Below, piece after piece: positions 33,114 to 41,051 of a DNA stretch of 64,000 nucleotides. A model generated the notes under the pieces. The model worked only from the letters and a program-made list of their open reading frames with translations. It did no database searches and was not told the origin of the DNA. Source of the stretch: Streptomyces graminofaciens (GTDB taxonomy: Bacteria; Actinomycetota; Actinomycetes; Streptomycetales; Streptomycetaceae); contig NZ_AP018448.1 of NCBI RefSeq assembly GCF_030294945.1, forward strand, positions 434,001 to 498,000, read 5' to 3'. Numbering within the stretch: position 1 is the stretch's first letter; each line of letters opens with the position of its first letter. Made by a program: the position numbers and the translations under genes.

Positions 33114-34063
33114 GCGGACTGCGCTCCTTCGTCGCCCGGCGGCTGCTGCTCGGCGTCGCGCAGACCGTGGCCGTGGTGCTGCTGGTCTTCGCGCTCACCG
33201 AGGCGCTGCCGGGCGACGCCGCGGTCGCCCTGGCCGGCGACCAGCCCGACCCCGCGCGCATCGAGGCGATCCGCGCGGCGATGCACCTGGACCGGCCCGC
33301 GTACGAGCGGCTGGCCGACTGGGCGGCCGGTCTGCTCCACGGCGACCTCGGCACCTCGCTCACCTCCGGACGCCCGGTGAGCCGGTACATCGCCGACGGC
33401 TTCGGGCCGACCCTGCTGCTGGCCGGACTCACCGTGGCGCTGCTCGTCCCGGCCGGGTTCGGGCTGGGCGTGCTGGCCGCCCGCAGGGAAGGAGGCCCGG
33501 TGGACCGGCTGATCAGCTCCGTGACGCTCGCCGTGTACGCCGTCCCCGAGTTCGCGCTCGGGGTGCTGCTGGTGACCGTGTTCGCCCTGAACCTGGGCTG
33601 GCTGCCGCCGACCGCCCTGGGTTACGGCACGGATCTGCTCGCCCACCCGGCCGCCCTGGTCCTGCCCGTGCTCGTCCTGCTGGCCCGCCCCGTCTGCTCG
33701 CTGTCCCGCCTGGTGCGGGCGGGCATGATCGACGCGCTCGCCTCCCCGTACGTCGCCCAGGCACGCCGCTACGGCGTCTCGGCGGCACGTGTCCGCTACA
33801 CCCACGCCCTGCCCGGCGCCCTGGCGCCCGCCGCGCAGCAACTCGCGCGCACTGTCGACTGGTTGCTGTGCGGTGTCATCGTCGTGGAGGCCCTCTACGT
33901 GATCCCCGGACTCGGCACGGTCCTCCTCAACGCCGTCGCCGAACGCGACGTACCCGTGGTGCAGGGTCTGGCCGTCGTGTTCGGTGTACTCACCGTGGTC
34001 CTCAACCTGGGCGCCGACCTGGTCGCCCACCGGCTGGCGCCCCGCGCGGGGGTGACCGCGTGA
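33110..34063 (+). CDS. ABC transporter permease (DppB/NikB type)
   Basis: A 317-residue membrane protein. VSGLRSFVARRLLLGVAQTVAVVLLVFALTEALPGD is the family's N-terminal TM helix plus the PGD motif; the body has five further TM segments; the EAA-like cytoplasmic loop is ASPYVAQARRYGVSAARVRYTHALPGALAP. It pairs with the next permease to form the channel of the importer. Start at GTG 33110, which overlaps the stop of the substrate-binding gene, rather than GTG 33101. Confidence 0.92.
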   Translation: MSGLRSFVARRLLLGVAQTVAVVLLVFALTEALPGDAAVALAGDQPDPARIEAIRAAMHLDRPAYERLADWAAGLLHGDLGTSLTSGRPVSRYIADGFGPTLLLAGLTVALLVPAGFGLGVLAARREGGPVDRLISSVTLAVYAVPEFALGVLLVTVFALNLGWLPPTALGYGTDLLAHPAALVLPVLVLLARPVCSLSRLVRAGMIDALASPYVAQARRYGVSAARVRYTHALPGALAPAAQQLARTVDWLLCGVIVVEALYVIPGLGTVLLNAVAERDVPVVQGLAVVFGVLTVVLNLGADLVAHRLAPRAGVTA

Positions 34064-34926
34064 GGAACCGACGTACGGGCCGTTTCGCCCTCGGCGTGGC
34101 CGTCATCTCCGTACCCCTCGTCCTCGCCCTGCTGGGGCCGCTCTTCGCGGGCGAGCCGGGCCCTCGGTCCACGTCCTTCGCCCTCGGCGGCGGTCACTGG
34201 CTCGGTACCGACTTCGTGGGCCGTGATGTGTGGCGGCAGGTGCTGCACGGCGGGCGCCCGGTCGTGCTGACCGCGCTCGCCGCCACCGTCCTGGCCTATC
34301 TGGTGGCTCTCCCGGTCGGCCTGGCCGCCGCGCTCACCCGGCACCGCCGGCTGGAGGAGCTGCTGATGCGGCCCCTCGACGTCCTGCTCGCCGTGCCGTC
34401 ACTCCTGTTGATCCTGCTGGTGGCTTCCGTGTTCACGCCCGGCGCCACCGGCCTCGCCCTGCTCGTCGCGCTGGTCAACGTGCCCGATGCCGCCCGCCTC
34501 GTGCGTGCCGCGGCGGCGGAGGCGGCCGCCCGCCCCGCGGTCGAGGCGCTGCGGATGCAGGGCGAGACCTGGTGGCGGATCGCCGTCGGCTATGTCGGCC
34601 GCTCCAATCTGCGCACGCTCGCCGCGGACGCCGGCATCCGGCTCACCGGCGTGCTCTACCTGGTCGCCACGGCCGCGTTCCTCGGCGTCGGTGTCGCGCC
34701 GGACGCCGCCGACTGGGCCGTCATGGTCGACCGCAACCGCACCGGCCTGTCCGTCCAGCCGTGGGCCGTGGTCGTCCCCGCCCTGTTGATCGTCACCCTG
34801 ACGATGGGGACGAACCTCCTCTTCGACGCCGCGCTGGACAAGGGCGTACGACGCGGCGCGCTCACCCAGGTCCCGCGTGCCGGCCTCCGTGTCCGGCGCC
34901 GGACGGAGAAGGAAGCAAGCCCGTGA
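34060..34926 (+). CDS. ABC transporter permease (DppC/NikC type)
   Basis: A 288-residue membrane protein. Residues 1-35 include the first TM (FALGVAVISVPLVLALLGPLF), then the periplasmic segment HWLGTDFVGRDVWRQVLHGGR, a family hallmark, and the EAA loop VEALRMQGETWWRIAVGYVGRSNLRTLAADAGIRLTGVLYLVATAAFLGVGV. Second half of the heterodimeric channel. Coupled by GTGA to both neighbours. Confidence 0.92.
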   Translation: MRNRRTGRFALGVAVISVPLVLALLGPLFAGEPGPRSTSFALGGGHWLGTDFVGRDVWRQVLHGGRPVVLTALAATVLAYLVALPVGLAAALTRHRRLEELLMRPLDVLLAVPSLLLILLVASVFTPGATGLALLVALVNVPDAARLVRAAAAEAAARPAVEALRMQGETWWRIAVGYVGRSNLRTLAADAGIRLTGVLYLVATAAFLGVGVAPDAADWAVMVDRNRTGLSVQPWAVVVPALLIVTLTMGTNLLFDAALDKGVRRGALTQVPRAGLRVRRRTEKEASP

Positions 34927-36503
34927 CCCACGAGAACGTCACCGCCCTGGACTCCGTGGCCGAGGTCCGCGATCTGCGTGTCGAGGTCGACGGCCGAGCG
35001 ATCGTCGACGGGGTCCGCCTCAGCGCCCGGCCCGGCCGTGTCACGGCCCTGGTCGGCGCTTCCGGCAGCGGCAAGACCACCACCGGGCTCGCCCTGCTCG
35101 GCGAGTACCCGCCGGGCGCCCGGGTGACCGGCGACGTCCGCCTGGCGGCCGGGGGTCTCGTCGGCTACATCCCCCAGCACCCGGCGGCCGTCCTCAACCC
35201 GGCCCGCCGCATCACCGCCCTCCTCACCGACATCGCCCGCCCCCAGGTACGTCATCTGCCCCGCGCCCGGCGTCGAGAGGCGGCACGGGAGCGCGTCCTA
35301 CGGGCCCTCACCGAGGCCCAACTGCCCGACGCGCGAAGCCTTCTGCGCCGCTACCCCCACCAGCTCTCCGGCGGCCAGCAACAACGCGTCGTCCTCGCCC
35401 AGGCACTTCTGCTGGGGGCGCGAGTGATCGTCGCCGACGAACCCACCACCGGCCAGGACGCCCTGACCAAAAGCCGCGTCGTAAACCAGTTGGCGGCCGT
35501 CGCCGCCCGGGGCATCGCGGTCGTCCTGCTCAGCCACGACCTGGACGTCGTACGGGCGCTCGCCGACGAGGTCCTCGTCATGCGGGCCGGCCGGGTCGTG
35601 GAGTCGGGCCCGCCGCAGCGCCTGTGGCTCGCACCCCGGCACGAGTGGACCCGTGCGCTGCTGCAAGGGCAGATGTCGCTCCCGCGGTCCGCCGCCTCGG
35701 CGGACCCGGCCCCCGGTGAGCCCGTGTTGCGGATACGCGACCTGGTGGCCCGCCACCGCGACGGGGCGCGCGGCACAACCGTCGTCCTGCGTGCCCCCGC
35801 ACTCGACCTGTGTCCGGGTGAATGCCTGGCTGTCGTCGGCCGCTCCGGCAGCGGCAAGACCACCCTCGCCCGCTGTCTGGCCGGACTCCACCGCGAGCAC
35901 GACGGAGAGATCGCCCTCGACGGCACCCCCCTGCCCCGCAGCGTTCGCGACCGCGACCGTGCCCAACTGGCCGCCGTGCAGTACGTGTTCCAGGACGCGC
36001 GTGCCGCCTTCGACGAACACCGCCCCGTGCTCCCTCAGGTCGCCCGGACCGCCGTCCGGCTGCGTGGCGTCGACGATCACGCCGCCAGGACCGAGGCCCT
36101 CACCACGCTGACCCGCCTAGGCCTCCCGGCGGACCTGGTGCAGAGGCGCCCCGGGCAGCTCTCCGGCGGCGAACTCCAACGCGCCGCGCTGGCCCGCGCA
36201 CTCCTCGCCCACCCGCGCGTCCTCATCTGCGACGAGATCACCTCCGGACTGGACACGGTCACCCGGCGCGGCATCCTCGACACCCTGATGACCCTGCTCG
36301 GCGATCGTGACGACCTCTCCCTGGTCCTGATCACCCACGACCTGGACACCGCGACCCTGGCCCACCGCATCGCCGTCCTGGAGTGCGGCGAGCTCGTCGA
36401 ACAGGGTCCGGCCCAGCGCGTCCTCAGCGAGCCGAGCCACCCCTTCACCGTCTCGCTCATGGAGACCACGGCACGTCTGGGGGCGGGCGCGGGACCATCA
36501 TGA
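34923..36503 (+). CDS. Fused double ABC ATPase (DppD-DppF type)
   Basis: A 526-residue protein with two complete ABC domains. Domain 1: Walker A GASGSGKTT near residue 45, signature LSGGQQQR, Walker B VIVADEPTTGQD. Domain 2, from about residue 265: Walker A GRSGSGKTT, signature LSGGELQR, Walker B VLICDEITSGLD, followed by LITHDLDTATLAHRIAVLECGELVEQG. In nik, dpp and cnt systems these are two separate genes (D and F); here one polypeptide provides both motor subunits of the importer. It closes the operon. GTG 34923 overlaps the permease stop by GTGA. Confidence 0.92.
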   Translation: MTHENVTALDSVAEVRDLRVEVDGRAIVDGVRLSARPGRVTALVGASGSGKTTTGLALLGEYPPGARVTGDVRLAAGGLVGYIPQHPAAVLNPARRITALLTDIARPQVRHLPRARRREAARERVLRALTEAQLPDARSLLRRYPHQLSGGQQQRVVLAQALLLGARVIVADEPTTGQDALTKSRVVNQLAAVAARGIAVVLLSHDLDVVRALADEVLVMRAGRVVESGPPQRLWLAPRHEWTRALLQGQMSLPRSAASADPAPGEPVLRIRDLVARHRDGARGTTVVLRAPALDLCPGECLAVVGRSGSGKTTLARCLAGLHREHDGEIALDGTPLPRSVRDRDRAQLAAVQYVFQDARAAFDEHRPVLPQVARTAVRLRGVDDHAARTEALTTLTRLGLPADLVQRRPGQLSGGELQRAALARALLAHPRVLICDEITSGLDTVTRRGILDTLMTLLGDRDDLSLVLITHDLDTATLAHRIAVLECGELVEQGPAQRVLSEPSHPFTVSLMETTARLGAGAGPS

Positions 36504-36579
36504 GCGTCATCTGTCGTGCCGCCTCAACTGGCTCTAGGGTCGACACAGTTCGCGTCCAGGGAGGCGCTGAACCGGCGCC

Positions 36580-36933
36580 ATGGCCGTCCATCCCGACGGA
36601 CCCCACCGCCACCACCGGCGTACGCAGGGCCCTGATCGTCGGCAGCAGCGACGGCATCGAGCCGGCCCGCACCCGGCTGCTGCTCGGAGCGGGCTGGCAG
36701 GTGAGCGGCCTGTCGCGTGGGCAGAGCGGCTCCGGCAGCCCGGCTACGCGCACACCGTCACCGACGTCACCGATCCCGGCTTCGGGGCCGTGCTCGCCGA
36801 ACTGTCGGACGCGCGTGGCCCATTCGACCTGGTCGTCCACTGCGCCGGCATCGCCGAGGCCTTCGACGTGGCCGACATGGCGGCGCAGAGCCGGGTCTTC
36901 GCGGTCAAGTGGCCCATCCGACCGGGCCGGTGA
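36580..36933 (+). pseudogene. Short-chain dehydrogenase remnant
   Basis: One frame reads TTGVRRALIVGSSDGIEPARTRLLLGAGWQVSGLSR, an SDR N-terminus in which the cofactor motif GxxxGIG has become GSSDGIE. After about 36725 the homologous reading moves to another frame: GYAHTVTDVTDPGFGAVLAELSDARGPFDLVVHCAGIAEAFDVADMAAQSRVFAV. That part carries the structural VVHCAGI motif (usual NNAG). The gene then ends at 36933, long before the catalytic YxxxK. It lies directly behind the ABC operon on the same strand and may once have been its last gene. Confidence 0.6.
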
Positions 36934-36989
36934 CCACGGTCGAGAGCGTCGCGCCGCGTCGAGGCGCTGACACAGCCCGCCGAGGCTTG

Positions 36990-37868
36990 TCACAGACCCA
37001 GGCGCTGCAACGCGACCGCGACATGGCCCCGCAAGGACCGGTCCCAGCCGGGTACGGTCCCGGCGACCTCTCCCTCGTCGGCGTGTACGAGCACGGTCAA
37101 CGCCTCGTCGGGAAGTGCCACCGACTGTCGGCGGGCCAGGGCGACGGCGGCCGTGACCCGCACCGCTTCGTCCGTGGACGCCAGGCATGCGGTCAGGGCG
37201 GCGAGTTCGCCGGAGCCGGGTGGCCCGGGGAGGTGGGCCAGAGCGAGGTTCGCCGAGGCCCGGGGGCCGTGGGCGTCGTACGGGACGTCGGTGAGTGTGC
37301 TCGCGAGCCCCGGGGTCTTGGGGAACCAGGCCAGCAGTGCCGCCGCGCGGGTCGCCACGGACGGGTCGCGGTCGCGTAGCCAGGCCAGGAAGGACGCCGT
37401 GTGGCGTGCGGCCGCGCGGTAGGCCTCGGCGGCCCAGTGCAGTGCCACGGCGTCGGCCACGTCGGCGACGGTCTCGATGCCCGGGTCCTCCTCCTCGAAG
37501 AGGACCCGGAGCACCGCGTCCTCGTCCACCGGGCGGACCCGGTCGGCCGCGGCGAAGGCCCGGAGGGGGTCGAAGGGCAGTTCGCCGTCGGTCAGGTCGC
37601 CGACGGCGACGGCGTGCAGCACGTGAAGCACGGTGCCCCGTTCGGGTGTCGCGGGGGTGTCGACGAGGGCGACCAGCGGGGCCACCACATGCGCGCTGGC
37701 GGGCCATCGGGTGCCCTGGTGGTGGACGCTGCCGGTGAGGGCCGACCGGGCCGCGCGACGGACCGCCGGATCGGCGCCGGACAGTGCGGCCAACTGCCCC
37801 GGGACGTCCACCGCCCTGCCGTAGGCGTGATACAGGCGAGCCCAGTCGGTCGCCGGCGGGATGCTCAC
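36990..37868 (-). CDS. HEAT-repeat protein
   Basis: A 292-residue all-helical protein: repeated units such as LAALSGADPAVRRAARSALTGSVHHQG, WLRDRDPSVATRAAALLAWFPKTPGL and LTACLASTDEAVRVTAAVALARRQSVALP have the HEAT/armadillo-like pattern D-x-x-V-R-x-x-A-A-x-A-L. No enzyme motif. It would act as a protein-binding scaffold. Homologues are common in Streptomyces without known function. It lies 46 bp downstream of a large NACHT gene on the same strand, so it may be co-transcribed with it. The gene ends 56 bp after the SDR remnant's end on the other strand. Confidence 0.75.
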   Translation of the reverse strand: MSIPPATDWARLYHAYGRAVDVPGQLAALSGADPAVRRAARSALTGSVHHQGTRWPASAHVVAPLVALVDTPATPERGTVLHVLHAVAVGDLTDGELPFDPLRAFAAADRVRPVDEDAVLRVLFEEEDPGIETVADVADAVALHWAAEAYRAAARHTASFLAWLRDRDPSVATRAAALLAWFPKTPGLASTLTDVPYDAHGPRASANLALAHLPGPPGSGELAALTACLASTDEAVRVTAAVALARRQSVALPDEALTVLVHADEGEVAGTVPGWDRSLRGHVAVALQRLGL

Positions 37869-37914
37869 GGCCGGAGCCTACGGCACCCCCGTGCGGCTGA
37901 CGTGGGTCTAGCGG

Positions 37915-40578
37915 TCAGACGATGTTCGTGATCTGGAAGCGGGGGTCGGGTGCTCCCCCTGCGGTTGTTCGCTGTCTCGGGTCCATGCCCAGCGTCCGCA
38001 GCCGCGGATGGGCGGCCAGTGAGGACAGGTCCACGGCGTTGGCGCTGCGGTCGAGCAGGAGTGTGTGCAGGTGGGGAAAGGCGGACAGCCACTCCCATGT
38101 GGGGGCGTGGTCGGCGCGCAGCCACAGGCAGGTGAGGCGTTCGGCGGTGATGCCGTTCACCAGGTCGTCGGCGGTGAGGTCCTCGCCGATACGCAGCCGG
38201 GGGCGGCCGCCGAGGCGTCCGATCGCGGCGAGTTCGGCCTGGTTCACGATCTCGAAGTAGATGTCGTCCCCCGAGAGGCGGGCGATGACCTCGTGGGCGT
38301 ACTGATCGGTGTCGAAGCGGTGCCAGGCGGCGGCGACATGGCTGCGTACGACGTGATCCGGGTGTTCTGTGTATCGCGCGAGGACGGGTATCGCCGCGTC
38401 GCCGCCGATGAGTGTCACCGTCCGGACGGTGAGGACGGCCGTCTCACGCTCCTGTCCCTCCGGCCCGGGGAGCAGTTCGAGCACCACGGGGCCCACCTGT
38501 GCCAGGTCCTGGGCCTCGGCGTTGCTCCTGGGCGGGATCAGGAGGGCCGCGCGCTGTTCCACCCGGGCCCTGATGGACGGTTCGAGTTCGGTCGCGTGCT
38601 CCAGGGACACCATGGCGAGGAGGTGCAGCAGCGTGCGGCGTCGGGGGCCGGCGACGTCACCCCGCGCGATGAGTTCGTTCAGCAGGACCGCGCGTTCCTT
38701 GGGCCGGGCGTGGGCGATGGCCATGCGGATGACGTCCTCCCACTGACTGTCCGTCGCGCGCAGCGCCAGCAGCGCCAGGTCACCTTCCTCGACTGCGGCC
38801 TTGGCGCCGAGGTAGTCCTGGAAGGTGCGGTGGATGAAGTCGATCGTGCCGGGCACCGGTTCGCGCAGTACTCCGCTGCGCAGCAGCAGATGCCGGAAGA
38901 CCTGGTGCGCCGAGCCCTGGCTCGCGGCGGCGGCCACCGAGGGAAGCGTATGGGCGATGATCAGTTCGGCCTGGACGGTGTCGATCTCCGACTTGCCGTT
39001 CAGCAGGAACTTGTACGCGAGCTTCTGCAGGAGTTGTGTCTTGGGCTCCTCGGTTAGGTCGATGCTGTCTGTGAGCGCCATGTTCCGCTCGATGTCCCGG
39101 CGGGAGAGCAGCATCGACAGAGCGGCGTCGTAGAGGTCCTTGCGGGCCCGGGGCAGGAAGCCCCGGCGGTCCCGGTGCAGGGCGCAGATCAGGCCGCACA
39201 TCAGGGGGTTGGTGGCCAGGCGGGAGAGGTCCCCCTTGGTGCGGACGGCCGCCATCAGTGACTGTTCGTAGGTGTCCAGCAGGTCCCAGTCGGAGGTGTC
39301 GCTGGCCCGGGCCGCCGAGTGCCAGCGCCGGATGAAGTGGACGACGTCGGCCGTGCTCATGGGTGCCAGGGACCCTTCGGTGAACCCCTGGCCGTCCAGC
39401 CATCGTTCGCGTACTGCGGAGGGGCGGGAGGTGATGAGCCACTGGTTTCCCGGGTACGCGGTGATGAGATCGCGCAGCCATTCCTTGGCCTTCTCGCGGA
39501 CGGCGCTCGGCACCTCGTCCACGCCGTCGACCAGGAGCAGGCCGCGCCCGGACTGCAGGACCCGGTCGGCCCAGCCGTGCGGCTGCGCGTCGGCGAGCGG
39601 ATTGCGTACGGCTGTCAGAAAGCGGCCGGGTGTGGGCAGGTCGTGCCAGGAGCGGGTCAGGGTCCGCAGTGTGAGCACGAACGGCACCCGGCCGGTCAGG
39701 GATGCCAAGTGCCCTTCGCTGGTGGTCCCTTGGCGTGCGGCGGTCACCGCCAGCCACTGTACGAGCGTGGTCTTCCCGGAGCCGGCGACGCCGCGCAGCA
39801 GTACCTGGTCGCGTCCGTCCAGCACGTGATCGGCGCGAATGGGCAACTGGCGCGTGCGTTCGCCGACGCCCAGCTCCAGACTGAGGTACGCGGTGTCCAG
39901 CGGCCACTCCGCGGGGGAGTTGGTGAAGTCGATGCCGTAGATCGTGAGCGTGCCGTACTTCTCGATGATGTACGCGGCGTAGCGCGCCTCGAACGTGGCG
40001 TCCTCGCCGAGGCGTGACGGTGTGCGTTCGAGCAGCAGGTCGATCCGGGTGACGGCTTCGGCGAGTCGGGTGCTCTGGCCGACGAGCGTGCGGGCGACGA
40101 AGGTCGAGCGCTGGGTGAAGAAGTGCAGGATGTGCAGGCAGGCTACGTCCACGAGTGCGTCGTGCAGCCGTGCCGCGTCGTCGGACAGGTCGAAGGTCAC
40201 CCGGGGATCGGCGTCGCGCAGCCGTCTGCCGAGGGCCCGGTGACCGAGCTGGACCGCCTGGACGTCGTCCATGTCCAGGTCGCCCAGGGCCCGTAGCGTG
40301 CGGGCCAGCGCGATGGATACGGCGTCCTCCTCGTCGATGGCGACCGGTCTCTCGACGGGGCCGGCGGATCCGACGGCCCGCGCGACCAGTTCCGCCGCGA
40401 CCTTGCTCAGTTCCTTCTCCCCCAGGATCCGCTTCTCCCCGCGGAAGGACACCAGGCCGGAGACCTTCACCGGCGCCGAGACGAGACCGGCCCCGGGCCC
40501 CTCCTGGACGAAGAGTTTCTTGACCAGCGGAGCGACCACGCTCGACGCCAGACGAGCACCGACGGCAGCAGCGTCCAC
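37915..40578 (-). CDS. NACHT-domain NTPase with helical N-terminus and repeat C-terminus
   Basis: An 887-residue STAND NTPase. Residues 1-240 are a helical N-terminal domain with a long DUF-like helix bundle (VDAAAVGARLASSVVAPLVKKLFVQEG...). The NACHT core starts near residue 265: Walker A LLRGVAGSGKTTLVQWLAV, Walker B GLLLVDGVDEVP, sensor-like WLITSRPSAVRERWL, and the winged-helix region SLLATNPLMCGLICALHRDRRG-like. The C-terminus has HEAT-like helices and ends with leucine-rich segments (FPHLHTLLLDRSANAVDLSSLAAHPRLRTLGM). Bacterial NACHT proteins include antiphage sensors (bNACHT). The start at GTG 40578 follows GGGGAAGGGG; a GTG at 40602 is possible. Confidence 0.85.
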   Translation of the reverse strand: MDAAAVGARLASSVVAPLVKKLFVQEGPGAGLVSAPVKVSGLVSFRGEKRILGEKELSKVAAELVARAVGSAGPVERPVAIDEEDAVSIALARTLRALGDLDMDDVQAVQLGHRALGRRLRDADPRVTFDLSDDAARLHDALVDVACLHILHFFTQRSTFVARTLVGQSTRLAEAVTRIDLLLERTPSRLGEDATFEARYAAYIIEKYGTLTIYGIDFTNSPAEWPLDTAYLSLELGVGERTRQLPIRADHVLDGRDQVLLRGVAGSGKTTLVQWLAVTAARQGTTSEGHLASLTGRVPFVLTLRTLTRSWHDLPTPGRFLTAVRNPLADAQPHGWADRVLQSGRGLLLVDGVDEVPSAVREKAKEWLRDLITAYPGNQWLITSRPSAVRERWLDGQGFTEGSLAPMSTADVVHFIRRWHSAARASDTSDWDLLDTYEQSLMAAVRTKGDLSRLATNPLMCGLICALHRDRRGFLPRARKDLYDAALSMLLSRRDIERNMALTDSIDLTEEPKTQLLQKLAYKFLLNGKSEIDTVQAELIIAHTLPSVAAAASQGSAHQVFRHLLLRSGVLREPVPGTIDFIHRTFQDYLGAKAAVEEGDLALLALRATDSQWEDVIRMAIAHARPKERAVLLNELIARGDVAGPRRRTLLHLLAMVSLEHATELEPSIRARVEQRAALLIPPRSNAEAQDLAQVGPVVLELLPGPEGQERETAVLTVRTVTLIGGDAAIPVLARYTEHPDHVVRSHVAAAWHRFDTDQYAHEVIARLSGDDIYFEIVNQAELAAIGRLGGRPRLRIGEDLTADDLVNGITAERLTCLWLRADHAPTWEWLSAFPHLHTLLLDRSANAVDLSSLAAHPRLRTLGMDPRQRTTAGGAPDPRFQITNIV

Positions 40579-41051
40579 ACGTACCCCTTCCCCCGATGGC
40601 ACCTCTTGCCCTGTCGTACCCCGTTCGACGTCACGTCACGACAGGGGAGGCCGGAGGGCCTTGCCGGTGAAGCGGAGGTCGTGGGGGGGATCCCGCACCC
40701 CTCCTCCTCGTGCGCCTCGTCGGCCGGGCGCCGGGCGCCGGGCGCCGGGCGCCAGGAAAGTGGCGCGGTGGCCAGGCCTGTCCTTGTTCGCATACGCGTG
40801 ATCGTCGTGCCTCCCCGTCCGGGTGCCTCGTCCTAGTGCTGGGGCGGCGCGAGGTCGGCGGGCATCGGCCGATGGACGGGCACGCGACCGCCCTCGGTTG
40901 CCGATCCGTCGACCGAGGCCGGACCCGGGCGAAGCGCCCCCAGGCCGATTCGACACGCATTCCGGACTCTCGGCTCCCTCAATGGAACCCCGGGAGGCGT
41001 TGACCCGTCCTGCCAGTCGAACCGATCGGGGAACTCGGAGAGGAGCGCCTG
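40579..41051. other. Divergent region between NACHT and oxidoreductase genes
   Basis: 473 bp, with promoters for both directions presumed. It contains a 7-bp tandem repeat (40725-40752). No gene is supported: the longer frames are made of repeats and Arg/Pro-rich noise. Confidence 0.5.
40725..40752. repeat. 7-bp tandem repeat CGGGCGC x 4
   Basis: Four exact copies in the leader region of the NACHT gene. A slippage-prone array; copy number may vary between strains. Confidence 0.9.

Noticed and set aside
34230..34922. ABC ATPase starting at 34230
   Set aside because: The extension overlaps the second permease in another frame and has no domain. GTG 34923 with GTGA overlap fits the operon.
24833..36503. 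Staphylopine-type opine metallophore cluster
   Set aside because: The transporter genes fit, but there is no nicotianamine-synthase-like gene, histidine racemase or opine dehydrogenase.
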